Positions 27,427 to 36,786 are shown, numbered from the stretch's first letter. The stretch is 64,000 nucleotides of DNA from UBA3839 sp902776985 (GCA_902776985.1 CACYSD010000007.1:96703-160702), one strand, 5' to 3'. Numbers and translations are program-made. The notes: generated by a model from the letters alone, not told the origin.

Positions 27427-28518
27427 TTATTCAAAGTTTGTCATGTGTGCTGCGTCACGCACTGCCTGGATGTGATTCTTTACGATTGTTGACTTTGCAG
27501 TACCGAGGATGTGCTCTATACGGTTTACGGTCAGGATGGCATTTCCGTTGTCAATGAGTTGGTATTGACCTTCAGGTGTGATGAGTATCTTCACATCATC
27601 GCGTGTGCCAGGAATTTGTGCAGCTTGGATGCTGTCGATAGCCTGCATTCCGTTGCGCAGCAGAGCCTGACAGGTGAGCTTGTAGTTTAGTGAGTTGCGA
27701 TCACCTTCCAAGATGATTTCCCTTGATGGCTGGTGCTGTATGTTGAAGGAGCCAGTTACGCTGTCGAAACTGATGCCGTCGCGCTGGAAATACTCTTCAA
27801 TCTTGCCTTCAACGATGAGATCTTCTGGCATTCCTGTAGTTAATCCGTGCTGGTTATCGAGTAGCCACACTTTGTCGGCGATATGGAGTGCGTGTTCGAG
27901 GTCGTGTGTGGAAAGGAAGATGGTTTTCTTGAGAGCCTTTGCCAGACGGTGCAGCAGCATGAGCATTGACATCTTGCTGGGATAGTCGAGGTAGGCTGTA
28001 GGCTCGTCAAGCAGGATGATGGGTGTTTCCTGTGCAATGGCTTTTGCAATCATCACCTTCTGACGTTCTCCGTCGCTGAGGGTTTCTATCTTACGTTGTG
28101 CAAGATCGCTTATCTCAACCCATTCCAGACATTGCTCTACCATACGCTTGTCGTTGCGTCGGAGTGTGCCCCAGAATCCTGTGTATGGGCTACGACCGAT
28201 GGCTACGACTTCCTCCGCTGTCATATTCCGTATGGAGTGGTTGTTGGTGAGTACCACACTAACCAGTTTAGCCAGTTGTTTCTGGCTGTATCTTGCCGCA
28301 TCCTGATGGTCAATCAACACTTTGCCTGTGAGTGCCGGCTGGAATCCTGCAATTGTTCGCAGCAGAGTTGACTTTCCCGCACCGTTGGGACCGAGCAGGC
28401 AAGTGAGTTCTCCGATATTCAGAGAGGCGTTGAGTGATTTACCTATTACCTTATTCTGCTTTTTAAGCCGGTAACCTGTATCGAGGTTATGGAGTTGTAC
28501 TATAGAATCGTTGTTCAT
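27427..28518 (-). CDS. ABC ATPase, iron-siderophore/cobalamin (FecE/BtuD) type, with C-terminal extension
   Basis: 363 residues. Walker A GPNGAGKST at 43-51, a degenerate signature LSDGERQK and Walker B IILLDEPTAYLD resemble the FecE/BtuD family that serves iron-chelate and B12 importers. The ATPase core ends near residue 250; about 110 further residues form an extra domain of unknown role. No permease or binding protein is adjacent, so its partners must be encoded elsewhere if it is an importer. Confidence 0.88.
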   Translation of the reverse strand: MNNDSIVQLHNLDTGYRLKKQNKVIGKSLNASLNIGELTCLLGPNGAGKSTLLRTIAGFQPALTGKVLIDHQDAARYSQKQLAKLVSVVLTNNHSIRNMTAEEVVAIGRSPYTGFWGTLRRNDKRMVEQCLEWVEISDLAQRKIETLSDGERQKVMIAKAIAQETPIILLDEPTAYLDYPSKMSMLMLLHRLAKALKKTIFLSTHDLEHALHIADKVWLLDNQHGLTTGMPEDLIVEGKIEEYFQRDGISFDSVTGSFNIQHQPSREIILEGDRNSLNYKLTCQALLRNGMQAIDSIQAAQIPGTRDDVKILITPEGQYQLIDNGNAILTVNRIEHILGTAKSTIVKNHIQAVRDAAHMTNFE

Positions 28519-28534
28519 AAGAATGAATTATGAA

Positions 28535-29506
28535 TTAAGCTGTAATTACAGCTATGGTGTAGTATGCTATTGCTAAGAGTACAAGGATTAGTCCTTTAGG
28601 CCTTGTGACGGTGAATCTCGGTTTGCCTACCACGCAGAATATCCAAAGCAGCAAGTTTGCTACGAGCAGTGTGCCAAGGTCGAAGAACGTGATGTCGCCT
28701 ACTGTTAGCGGAGTGATGGTCGCTGCCGTTCCAAGTACCAGGAACACATTGAATATGTTGCTGCCTAATACATTTCCGAGAGCCATGTCGGTGTCGCCCT
28801 TACGTGCGGCAACAACAGATGTTATGAGTTCAGGAAAACTGGTTCCGCCTGCCACGATAGTCAGGGCAATAGTGCGTTCGCTCACTCCGAGCCATTCTGC
28901 TATGCCTGATGCTCCGTCAACCATCCAGCTTCCGCCGAGGATGAGTCCTGCAAGTCCCAGCACACATAATACTATCGAACGTGTAACGGTCATCGTCTGT
29001 CTGTTTTCGTTGTCGCTATCGTCCACTCCCTGATGTGCTATAGCGAATGTGTAGCTTATGAATATCAGGAAGAAGCAGAGCAGTATGATTCCGTCTGTTC
29101 TGCTTATGGTGTCTGTGGTAAGTGTGAAACTACCTATGGTGGTACATGTGGCAACAGCAGCAATGCTCGAGATGATACACAATGGAATGTCGTAGCGCAG
29201 GTTGTTGCGAGTGCAGATGATAGGGCTGATAAGTGCTGTACCGCCGGCAATTGCAAGTGAGTTGAAGATATTGCTGCCGATGACGTTGCCTATTGACATA
29301 TCGGGCTGATTGTTGATGGCAGCCAGAACGCTGACCACGAGTTCAGGGGCACTGGTTCCGAAAGCCACGATGGTAAGACCTATCACCAGCGATGATATGT
29401 TGAATCGGCGAGCAATGGCTGACGACCCATCGGTAAGCCAGTCTGCTCCTTTGAATATAAGGAATAGTCCTACTGCAAATTGCAGGAAAAATAGAATTGT
29501 TGACAC
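28535..29506 (-). CDS. Calcium/sodium antiporter, YrbG type
   Basis: 323 residues with two inverted repeats of five membrane helices. Each alpha-repeat motif is present: GFGTSAPELVVS-like (~49-60, read as FGTSAPELVVSVLA) and GGTSFPELITS (~215-226). These acidic/Ser residues coordinate the cation in the CaCA superfamily. Inner membrane. Member of the leftward cluster, 16 bases before the ABC ATPase gene. Confidence 0.93.
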   Translation of the reverse strand: MSTILFFLQFAVGLFLIFKGADWLTDGSSAIARRFNISSLVIGLTIVAFGTSAPELVVSVLAAINNQPDMSIGNVIGSNIFNSLAIAGGTALISPIICTRNNLRYDIPLCIISSIAAVATCTTIGSFTLTTDTISRTDGIILLCFFLIFISYTFAIAHQGVDDSDNENRQTMTVTRSIVLCVLGLAGLILGGSWMVDGASGIAEWLGVSERTIALTIVAGGTSFPELITSVVAARKGDTDMALGNVLGSNIFNVFLVLGTAATITPLTVGDITFFDLGTLLVANLLLWIFCVVGKPRFTVTRPKGLILVLLAIAYYTIAVITA

Positions 29507-29551
29507 GAATACTTAATTAATTTAATTAAAAATTATAAGGCGCGAGCAAAA

Positions 29552-30007
29552 TTAGAACAGCGCTACAACTGTTGAGGCTACAAGAATGTAGCGTAGCAGT
29601 TTGCCTATGCTTATTGCGATGAGGGTTTTCCAGATGTTGGTACGCATCATGCCTAAGACAAAGGCGATGGCTGTGCCCAGGATGGGAAGGAAACAGAAGA
29701 ATCCGACCCATACTCCTCTCTGATTAACCCATCGTTGGGCTTTTTCCATACGTTTGGGTTTTATCTTCAGCCATTTGCTCACCTTCTCAAGGTCTCCAAG
29801 TCTGCCTAAGCTATAGTTGAACATCGAACCGGCAATGTTGCCGATTGTAGCCGCTACCACTGTGAGAACAGGATCCATGTCGGTTGCAATGAGCAGTGCA
29901 CCCATAACCGCCTCGCTGCTGAAGGGAACGAGGGAACCGGCAAGCAGGGCTGCAAGAAACATACCGAAGTAACCGTATTGGATGAAGAATTCGTTTATGG
30001 TGGACAT
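29552..30007 (-). CDS. YqaA-family small VTT/DedA-like membrane protein
   Basis: 151 residues, four to five membrane helices, with the DedA/VTT-like features FSSEAVMGALL near residue 30, GNIAGSMFNYSLGR near 55 and FCFLPILGTAIAFVLGMMR near 105. The family is linked to lipid flipping in relatives (undecaprenyl phosphate recycling by DedA proteins), but this branch is uncharacterised. Confidence 0.85.
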   Translation of the reverse strand: MSTINEFFIQYGYFGMFLAALLAGSLVPFSSEAVMGALLIATDMDPVLTVVAATIGNIAGSMFNYSLGRLGDLEKVSKWLKIKPKRMEKAQRWVNQRGVWVGFFCFLPILGTAIAFVLGMMRTNIWKTLIAISIGKLLRYILVASTVVALF

Positions 30008-30017
30008 GGGATGCCTT

Positions 30018-30956
30018 TTATAGTGAGTACGCTGTTAGTGCAAATATCATTACCGAAATGATGATGGCTACGATATGCAGGACTTTGCCTGTAGAAAGTG
30101 CAAAGAAATGTCCGCCCGTTATTGCTGTAGGAATCATGCATAGCGGCATCACTGTGCTGAAATCCGATGGAAGCAGTGCCAGCATCACGAAAGATGCGAA
30201 GCCTGCCAGCATCACCATGCTGTAGTTCTGACGTGTTCGGGTGCTCTCTTCATGTGCCGTCATAAGGTGATGGATTGAGCCTATCAGGAATAGGAGCAGC
30301 ATGAGTCCGGCAACCAGCCATTGTTGCAGAGTCACAGTAGAGTATAATTGTGTAGGCAGATCTACGAGTTGGTTAAAATGCCATGTCATCAGTGACATGC
30401 TGTCTCTGCAAAATGAAACTGTAAAAAAGAACCAGTAGGGAATAGACAATCCTATAATGCCTGCGAGAAGATGTCTCAGACTGAAACTGCGCATCAAAAT
30501 CAGTATCAACAGGTACAGAGGTGCTGTGTAGAGCAGGCGAGGGTAGAACAATGATGCCAGAGACATGAAAAGGAATGTTGTCAATGGCAGTACCGGAGCA
30601 TTGCTGTTCTTGTACGAAGCAAAGACAGGGAATAGCACAGATACAGCGAACATCATCACAGCATGTCCGTTCTGAAGCGGATGCAGGAATACGGCTGGAG
30701 CAAGCAGCAGAGTCAGTGTGGCACTGATCATTCGACTGCTGATTCTGAGCAGTGCAAAGGCATTGTTGAGTTCTGCCGTTAAATACACGGTCAGTCCGCA
30801 TAGAGCCATACCGCCTGCAAAATCAGCAAAAGCCGTGATGTTGCTTGTCGTCAGCGTTCCTACGTGATTGGCATGGATAACCCATGTAATCACAGTGAAT
30901 ACAGCAGCGAAAAGGAGTGTAAACCTATGTGTGGCAATTGTTCTGAGAAAGGTCAT
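30018..30956 (-). CDS. Polytopic membrane protein of unknown function
   Basis: 312 residues with about nine hydrophobic helices and no recognised motif. Its start overlaps the purD stop by four bases (TCAT on the plus strand, ATGA on the coding strand), implying translational coupling. The gene 3' to it is ten bases away. I do not recognise the family; proteins of this kind follow purD in other Bacteroidales as far as I recall. Confidence 0.75.
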   Translation of the reverse strand: MTFLRTIATHRFTLLFAAVFTVITWVIHANHVGTLTTSNITAFADFAGGMALCGLTVYLTAELNNAFALLRISSRMISATLTLLLAPAVFLHPLQNGHAVMMFAVSVLFPVFASYKNSNAPVLPLTTFLFMSLASLFYPRLLYTAPLYLLILILMRSFSLRHLLAGIIGLSIPYWFFFTVSFCRDSMSLMTWHFNQLVDLPTQLYSTVTLQQWLVAGLMLLLFLIGSIHHLMTAHEESTRTRQNYSMVMLAGFASFVMLALLPSDFSTVMPLCMIPTAITGGHFFALSTGKVLHIVAIIISVMIFALTAYSL

Positions 30957-32290
30957 AAGTCTTTGCCGATGTCGCTGCGGAAGTATTTTTTCTCAAACTG
31001 AATCTTTTGTGCTTCAGCGAATGATTTCGACAGAGCTTCAGCCTTGTCCTTGCCGTAGCTGCTTACAGCCAGCACTCGGCCGCCGTTGGTCACAATCTGT
31101 CTATCTGCATTCTCTTTGGTTCCTGCGTGGAACACTATGCTGCCGTCCACACTGTCGATTCCGCTGATCGGGAATCCTTTTTGGTATGCTTCGGGATAAC
31201 CGCCTGATACGAGCATTACGCATACAGCGCTGCGAGGGTCAAATTCCAATGCTCGTTTATTGAGGTTGCCCTCGGCTACACCTTGGAACAGGTCAACGAT
31301 GTCGCTCTTGAGGCGCAGCATCACGGTTTCTGTTTCAGGGTCACCCATACGCACATTGTATTCAATCACCATCGGGTCGCCGGCTGATGCACATGAGTAG
31401 TCGCGGTCCACGCGGATGAGTCCGAGGAAGATGAATCCCTTGTAGTCAATGCCCTCTTTTGCCAGACCTTCCACTGTAGGACGCACGATGCGCTCTTCCA
31501 CCTTCTTCATGAACTCGCTGTCGGCAAAAGGTACTGGAGACACACTGCCCATACCGCCTGTGTTCAGTCCTGTGTCGCCTTCACCAATGCGTTTGTAGTC
31601 CTTGGCTTCAGGCAATATCTTGTAGTGGGTGCCATCTGTGAGCACGAATACTGAGCACTCGATGCCGCTGAGGAATTCCTCGATTACTACGGTTGCGCTG
31701 GCTCCTCCGAACATACCTCCGAGCATTTCCTTGAGTTCGCTCTTGGCCTCTTCGAGAGTTGGGACAATAAGTACACCCTTGCCTGCACAGAGTCCGTCGG
31801 CTTTCAGCACGTAGGGTGGCTGGAGAGTCTCAAGGAACTGGAATGCTTCGTTGATAGTCTCTGCTGTGAATGCGCGGTAAGCCGCAGTCGGTATGTTGTT
31901 GCGCTGCATGAACTGCTTTGCAAATTCCTTTGAGCCTTCAAGTTTTGCTCCCTCTGCCGAAGGACCGATGACAGGAATGGCAGCCAGCTGTGGATCAGCT
32001 GCGAAGAAGTCGGTAACGCCTTTCACCAATGGATCCTCTGGACCGACAACTACCATTTTTATGCCTTCGCTGAGAACAAACTGCTTAATAGCATCGAAGT
32101 TGTCAGCCTTTATATCTACATTCACGCATGGAGCAAGTTGTGGACGGTCGCTACGTCGGTCGTTATCAGCAAGATGGGCTGTTCCGGCATTGCCTGGGGC
32201 AACGAAGAGAGTTTCTACATGATTGCTTTGGCAGATTTTCCAGGCAAGCGCATGTTCGCGTCCGCCACTGCCTAAAAGGAGTAATTTCAT
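30953..32290 (-). CDS. purD: Phosphoribosylamine-glycine ligase
   Basis: The ATG at 32290 is chosen: it begins MKLLLLGSGGREHALAWK, the canonical PurD N-terminus, while an upstream frame extension to 32362 lies across the promoter. The 445-residue product has the GSGGREHAL motif, ATP-grasp residues (KADGLCAGKGV), and EYNVRMGDPETETVM near the C-terminus. PurD (EC 6.3.4.13) makes GAR in purine synthesis. It is divergent from purN, whose product uses GAR. Confidence 0.96.
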   Translation of the reverse strand: MKLLLLGSGGREHALAWKICQSNHVETLFVAPGNAGTAHLADNDRRSDRPQLAPCVNVDIKADNFDAIKQFVLSEGIKMVVVGPEDPLVKGVTDFFAADPQLAAIPVIGPSAEGAKLEGSKEFAKQFMQRNNIPTAAYRAFTAETINEAFQFLETLQPPYVLKADGLCAGKGVLIVPTLEEAKSELKEMLGGMFGGASATVVIEEFLSGIECSVFVLTDGTHYKILPEAKDYKRIGEGDTGLNTGGMGSVSPVPFADSEFMKKVEERIVRPTVEGLAKEGIDYKGFIFLGLIRVDRDYSCASAGDPMVIEYNVRMGDPETETVMLRLKSDIVDLFQGVAEGNLNKRALEFDPRSAVCVMLVSGGYPEAYQKGFPISGIDSVDGSIVFHAGTKENADRQIVTNGGRVLAVSSYGKDKAEALSKSFAEAQKIQFEKKYFRSDIGKDL

Positions 32291-32322
32291 TGTGTTTGAT
32301 GATTTGTGATTGAATTTGTCTG

Positions 32323-32380
32323 CAAAGTTACGTTTTTTCATTGAAAAACAGGCATAAGTCAACTAAAATCTGTAACTTTG
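32323..32380. promoter_or_regulatory. Divergent purD/purN promoter region
   Basis: TAACTTTG occurs on the minus strand at 32323-32330 (for purD, ~33 bases before its ATG) and on the plus strand at 32373-32380 (for purN, ~110 bases before its ATG). The two face away from each other, allowing joint control of consecutive purine steps. No PurR-like operator was recognised. Confidence 0.6.
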
Positions 32381-32429
32381 CAACGTATTCAAGAACTCAA
32401 AAACTTATAATCCATATTCCCCGCAGTAG

Positions 32430-32475
32430 GTAACAACTCCCCGCCCTTACAGGGAGGGGTAAGGGGGGAGGGTCT
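32430..32475 (-). repeat. C-rich REP-like palindrome in the purN leader
   Basis: On the minus strand it reads GACCCTCCCCCCTTACCCCT through CCCTGTAAGGGCGGGG to GTTGTTACC. It is almost the exact inverse of the copy at 33057-33100 at the other end of purN. Confidence 0.85.
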
Positions 32476-32490
32476 TTCAAATAAATTTTT

Positions 32491-33084
32491 ATGACTAACA
32501 TAGCTATATTTGTGAGTGGCAGTGGAACCAACTGCGAGAACCTGATAAAGTATTTTGCCGACGATAAGCAGATTCGTACTGCTGTCGTCATCAGCAACCG
32601 CAGCGATGCATACGCACTGGTGCGTGCCGAACGCCTTGGTGTACCGAGCATAGTAATCAACAAGGCACAGATGAACGATGAGTCCTATCTGATGCCGATT
32701 CTTCAGAAGTATGAGGTGAATTTCATAGTGCTTGCAGGTTATCTGCTCATGATTCCAGACTATCTCATCAACGCTTTCCCGCGTCGCATGATTAATCTCC
32801 ATCCCGCTTTGCTCCCTCGCCATGGAGGAAAGGGCATGTGGGGACATCATGTGCATGAAGCTGTGAAGGCTGCTGGAGACACAGAGACCGGAATGACCGT
32901 TCACTATGTGTCCAATGTCTGCGACGGCGGTGAGATTATCGCTCAGTTCAGCACTCCTCTCACTCCCGATGACACTCCCGACACCATTGCCGAAAAGGAA
33001 CATGTACTGGAAATGGAACACTTCCCCGAAGTTGTAAGGAAAGTGATAGAGGAAAAGACCCTCCCCCCTTGCCCCTCCCTGTAA
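32491..33084 (+). CDS. purN: Phosphoribosylglycinamide formyltransferase
   Basis: 197 residues. The ATG at 32491 follows the leader repeat. Typical PurN features: N-terminal IAIFVSGSGTNCENLI, the catalytic region NLHPALLPRHGGKGMWG, and the conserved Asp in TGMTVHYVSNVCDGGEII. PurN (EC 2.1.2.2) formylates GAR with 10-formyl-THF. The final residues (KTLPPCPSL) and the stop are supplied by the C-rich repeat copy at 33057-33100, so the natural C-terminus has been replaced or extended. Confidence 0.94.
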   Translation: MTNIAIFVSGSGTNCENLIKYFADDKQIRTAVVISNRSDAYALVRAERLGVPSIVINKAQMNDESYLMPILQKYEVNFIVLAGYLLMIPDYLINAFPRRMINLHPALLPRHGGKGMWGHHVHEAVKAAGDTETGMTVHYVSNVCDGGEIIAQFSTPLTPDDTPDTIAEKEHVLEMEHFPEVVRKVIEEKTLPPCPSL

Positions 33085-33100
33085 GGGCGGGGAGTGGTTT
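33057..33100 (+). repeat. C-rich REP-like palindrome at the purN 3' end
   Basis: Begins GACCCTCCCCCCTTGCCCCT, contains the CCCTGTAAGGGCGGGG dyad and ends GGAGTGGTTT. It encodes the last codons of purN. Confidence 0.87.
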
Positions 33101-33120
33101 GATTCCATCCTGATAAACAA

Positions 33121-33161
33121 AAGCGGAGCAACCTGAAAAATGGTTGCTCCGCTTTGTTTTT
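33121..33161. terminator. Terminator between convergent purN and secreted-protein gene
   Basis: AAGCGGAGCAACC (33121-33133) pairs perfectly with GGTTGCTCCGCTT (33142-33154), followed by a T-rich run. Confidence 0.92.
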
Positions 33162-33179
33162 ATGCTTCTGAATTATCTG

Positions 33180-36122
33180 TTACTTCAGAATCTTTGTTGT
33201 CTTAACAGTTCCGTCGCTCAGGATATTCTTGATGATAGTGATTCCTGATTGAGGCTGGCTGATACGTCTTCCGTCGATGGTGAAGTACTGACGACCTACG
33301 AGTTCACTGCTCTTGTCGCTTACTCCCTGAATGCCTACAGGCACGTCTGTGTTGTTCCAGAAGAGTTTGAAGTTGTCGAGTTTGAACCAACCTGCACTGT
33401 CGTACATGTGTGCTTCGCCAGTGAATGGGTCAACATTGTTTGTACGGAAACCGATTGTAAGTTCTCCTGTCTCGTTGACAGCAAACTTGAGTTCCATATG
33501 GTGAGGGCATGAAGTGTATCCGTAGCTAACATCGTTTGTCCATCCTGCATAGTTCATGTACTTGAGTTCTGCGTCGGGATGTGCTTCATCGCTCAAACGC
33601 GCTGCGCGCATGTCGGCTGTTTCGTTGAGATGTTCTGCATAGGTTTCCTCTGCACCGTACATCTCAATGAAGTCGTTAGCGAAGATACGTTGAGTAGTAA
33701 CACAGTGACCTCCCCAGTTATACTGAACAACCATATCGCAAGAGAGTGTGTATGTTCCTGCCGGTATGCCGGTAAAGCTCTGTGAGAGTTCGATTTCTGG
33801 CATATTGGCTGTCCATATACCCCAAAGATACTCACCGTCGGTATATTGAGTTGTCCACTCTGTGCCGTTCTGGTCTGTTTCGTTGATGGCGTCACCTCGG
33901 TTGATAGCGCACCAGCCGGAAATAGGAGCTTTGTCAACTTTTTCACCATTTGCGTATAGGTTCCAGCCTGCAGGGGCATTCTGTACTCCGTCGCTTGCAC
34001 TGCCTCCCTGAGCTGAGAGGTCCTCAAAACTTGGGTTCTGGATAATCTGGAGATACTCGCCAACAGCTATGCCGCTCTTCTGAAGTTCAATCAGAGCTTC
34101 GGCGAGTTGCTCAACAATAGCGAGTGCACCGGCTGCATCGGTGGATCCGTCAGCATATACGTTGTCGGCTTCCATCAGCAGGTCTGTATATACGTCAATA
34201 CCGCTGTAGTACATATAATCATTTGCATATTCATATCCTTCATCTATGGCGATGCGGAGTTTCTTATATGCGTCAACAGAAGCTTCAACGTCAGATATCT
34301 TGCTTGTAAGGACATTGATGATATTGTTAATGTCCTCTGCAGGTGTTGTGGCAGTTACCTTGTCGTAATCCTTCAGCACGTTGTCGATTTCATTGCGCAG
34401 GGCTTCTTCGATAAGTTCTGCGCTATAGATACTGAATATGTTAATGTAGTAGTTTGCCACAGCTGCAGCGTCTTCACCTACATATCCTTCTTTCTGAATG
34501 CGGAAGTTGTCGAGCTTGAACCATCCATCACCGCCTGCACCATTGCTGCTTTCACGAAGAGCTGCACGATAATTGCCGTCGGTGCGAAGTCCGAATGTGA
34601 GTGTACCGTCGTAAACGTATGCACGGACAGAGATAGGCTGCAGTTCGGTATCGGTAAAAGGTTCGATGAGGTTTGCATATCCGTGTACTTCGCTCTTGTC
34701 AAGCAGGTCTTCGTCGTATTCTTCTGCCATTGCGAAATATGTGGAGTTGAGGTTGCCGAAGATGCGTTGAGTGGTGCGGCGTGAACCATTGCCGTTGGCA
34801 CCAACCATGAGTCCTGCGCTGATTACGTATGTTCCATTCTCCAGTCCTTCGATTGTTTGAGAAATCTCGAATTCAGGAACTCCGCTTGTCCATATTCCGA
34901 ACGCATATTGACCGTCCTTGCCTTCGCCAGTGCAGTCTGCGTTTACACCAAACCAGTTTGCGATGCCGTTGCTCTTGACATCGTCAGCTGTTTCAACTTT
35001 ATTGCCATTGATGAATACAGACCAGCCTATTGGAGGATTAGCAACACTGCTTGTGGTATTTCCTCCCTGAGCCGTAAGGTCTTCGAAACTCATGTTGGTT
35101 CCGTATGAGGTGATGTCGCCTGTACCCTCCTTATATGCTTTGACTGCGTCGTTGAGGGCTGCAATTCCCGTTTCGATATCTGCTATGCTTGTCGCTGTTG
35201 TGAATACGCTCTTGGCGTTGGCGATGGCAGTGTTCAGAGCTTCAGCCTCTTCTGCAATAGCAGCTTCGATAGCGTCTTCGAAAGCTCTTTTCTTGTTAAT
35301 CATGTTGGCAATGATTTCAGGGTCTTCTTCCCAGTTGAAATCGGTTGAATTATAGATGGCGAGAGCTGCATTGAGAGTAGCATTGTAGCCTGCCATGTAG
35401 TCTTCGTCCACAGTCTCCATGTGCTTTACAAGTCCGTTGAGAGCATCGTAAGCCTGATACTTAGCCTTGTACTCAGGGAAGTCTTCAAGTGTTATGAATG
35501 CCCAGTTTTCACTTGTCTTGTCTGCCATTACTGCGCGCATACTGCCGTCGCCAACGTCGTAGACTTCGTAGCCGTAATCGTTGTCAGCAGGTATATTCCC
35601 ACCTGCATAGTCAGGATACCAACCGCCTCCGTTCACTTCCTCGCTGATGACGAGGTATGTGCCACCGGCGTTGAGATGAAGGTAAAGAGGCTTGAATACG
35701 TCAGGATTTCCTTCGTCTGGTTGCAAACGAACGAAGTTGGCAAAGTCGCCTTCGGCAAGTTTCCATTTAACGGGAGTAGGAGAGTTGAACTTCAGATTTC
35801 CGCTTCCGTTAATCATGTTCATGTAGTTGAGGCTGTCTTCTCCTGTATCGTAAGTCTTTCCAGCCACACGTGAGAACGACCATGTACCGTCACCATTGTT
35901 AATAGCGGTGAACTCCAGATCTACATCCTTGTTGAGATAAACGGAGCCGTCCCAATTTGTGAGGAATGAGTACTGTTGGGTGTTGTATGCACTTACAAGT
36001 ACATACTTACCTCCATTCTTTGGAGCGCCAGCCTTGGTGGTTGGACGCTCGATGGTTTGGGCTGATGCACTTAATGATATAAGTAATCCCCAAGCCAGCA
36101 TGAAGAAGTAGTTTTTTCTCAT
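33180..36122 (-). CDS. Large secreted repeat protein (duplicated carbohydrate-binding-like modules, FIVAR-like helices)
   Basis: 980 residues with signal peptide (MRKNYFFMLAWGLLISLSASAQ). After an N-terminal ~200-residue domain come helical FIVAR-like segments and two copies of a beta-rich module. Each module starts NxSFEDLxAQGG, continues through a WxxxxNGxKV segment and ends near TTQRIFxN (roughly residues 340-560 and 700-930). The C-terminus (GRQYFTIDGRRISQPQSG...VKTTKILK) is a common Prevotella surface-protein tail thought to direct secretion. No enzyme motif was seen; a glycan-binding or adhesive surface protein is likely (inference). Confidence 0.8.
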   Translation of the reverse strand: MRKNYFFMLAWGLLISLSASAQTIERPTTKAGAPKNGGKYVLVSAYNTQQYSFLTNWDGSVYLNKDVDLEFTAINNGDGTWSFSRVAGKTYDTGEDSLNYMNMINGSGNLKFNSPTPVKWKLAEGDFANFVRLQPDEGNPDVFKPLYLHLNAGGTYLVISEEVNGGGWYPDYAGGNIPADNDYGYEVYDVGDGSMRAVMADKTSENWAFITLEDFPEYKAKYQAYDALNGLVKHMETVDEDYMAGYNATLNAALAIYNSTDFNWEEDPEIIANMINKKRAFEDAIEAAIAEEAEALNTAIANAKSVFTTATSIADIETGIAALNDAVKAYKEGTGDITSYGTNMSFEDLTAQGGNTTSSVANPPIGWSVFINGNKVETADDVKSNGIANWFGVNADCTGEGKDGQYAFGIWTSGVPEFEISQTIEGLENGTYVISAGLMVGANGNGSRRTTQRIFGNLNSTYFAMAEEYDEDLLDKSEVHGYANLIEPFTDTELQPISVRAYVYDGTLTFGLRTDGNYRAALRESSNGAGGDGWFKLDNFRIQKEGYVGEDAAAVANYYINIFSIYSAELIEEALRNEIDNVLKDYDKVTATTPAEDINNIINVLTSKISDVEASVDAYKKLRIAIDEGYEYANDYMYYSGIDVYTDLLMEADNVYADGSTDAAGALAIVEQLAEALIELQKSGIAVGEYLQIIQNPSFEDLSAQGGSASDGVQNAPAGWNLYANGEKVDKAPISGWCAINRGDAINETDQNGTEWTTQYTDGEYLWGIWTANMPEIELSQSFTGIPAGTYTLSCDMVVQYNWGGHCVTTQRIFANDFIEMYGAEETYAEHLNETADMRAARLSDEAHPDAELKYMNYAGWTNDVSYGYTSCPHHMELKFAVNETGELTIGFRTNNVDPFTGEAHMYDSAGWFKLDNFKLFWNNTDVPVGIQGVSDKSSELVGRQYFTIDGRRISQPQSGITIIKNILSDGTVKTTKILK

Positions 36123-36219
36123 GTTGATAGTTTGTTTTGTTAGTTTGTGAATAATATGCGCCTTGTTGTCGAGTTAGGCGTTATGATTTATGATAGAACA
36201 GAAACTATATTCTATTGGT

Positions 36220-36786
36220 TTATTGTAGTCTGAAGATGAGTGGCACGGTGAAGCGGACACGAACAGGTTTGCCTTTTTTCAAGCCCGGCTTCCATTTCGG
36301 CATAAGGCTTACGATTCTCAGAGCTTCTTTGTCGAGAGATGGATCAACGCCCCTGAGAATTTCTGTGTCAACGATTGAACCGTCTTGGTTTACCACGAAC
36401 TGTACCAACACCTTACCCTGAATGCCGTTCTCTATTGCTACGATAGGGTAGTGCATATTGCTGGAAATGAAGCTGTAAAGTGCAGACTGCCCACCAGGAA
36501 ACTCCGGCATCACTTCAATTTCACCCTCATTGAAAATATGGCTTTCCTGGATGTCGCTTGCCAATTCTGACTCTTGTGATGTGTCATCTTCCGCTGTTAT
36601 TTTTATCGGAGGAATTGAGTCTGTCTCTGCCTCTGTGGTTGCCTTCGTCCTTAGTGTCGCCTCTGTCAGGAGCCTTTCCGTCATTTTTGGGCTTTGGAGG
36701 TGGAATGAGGTGCCCGCTTGTGCCGTCAATGTCCATGATAGGCAGATAGAAATGATGATAATAGCTGCGTTTGTTCGGTTTGTCAT
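36220..36786 (-). CDS. TonB C-terminal-domain protein
   Basis: 188 residues. An N-terminal signal/anchor (NAAIIIISICLSWTLTAQA) is followed by an acidic linker and a TonB C-terminal domain (~92-188: EVMPEFPGGQSALYSFI, YPIVAIENGIQGKVLVQFVV, PKWKPGLKKGKPVRVRFTVP). This is the Bacteroidetes energy-transducer style, here probably exported rather than coupled to ExbBD. Its first 203 bases overlap the 3' end of the kinase gene in another frame, which is unusual; see the finding. A frameshifted remnant of a kinase-TonB fusion is an alternative. Confidence 0.78.
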   Translation of the reverse strand: MTNRTNAAIIIISICLSWTLTAQAGTSFHLQSPKMTERLLTEATLRTKATTEAETDSIPPIKITAEDDTSQESELASDIQESHIFNEGEIEVMPEFPGGQSALYSFISSNMHYPIVAIENGIQGKVLVQFVVNQDGSIVDTEILRGVDPSLDKEALRIVSLMPKWKPGLKKGKPVRVRFTVPLIFRLQ

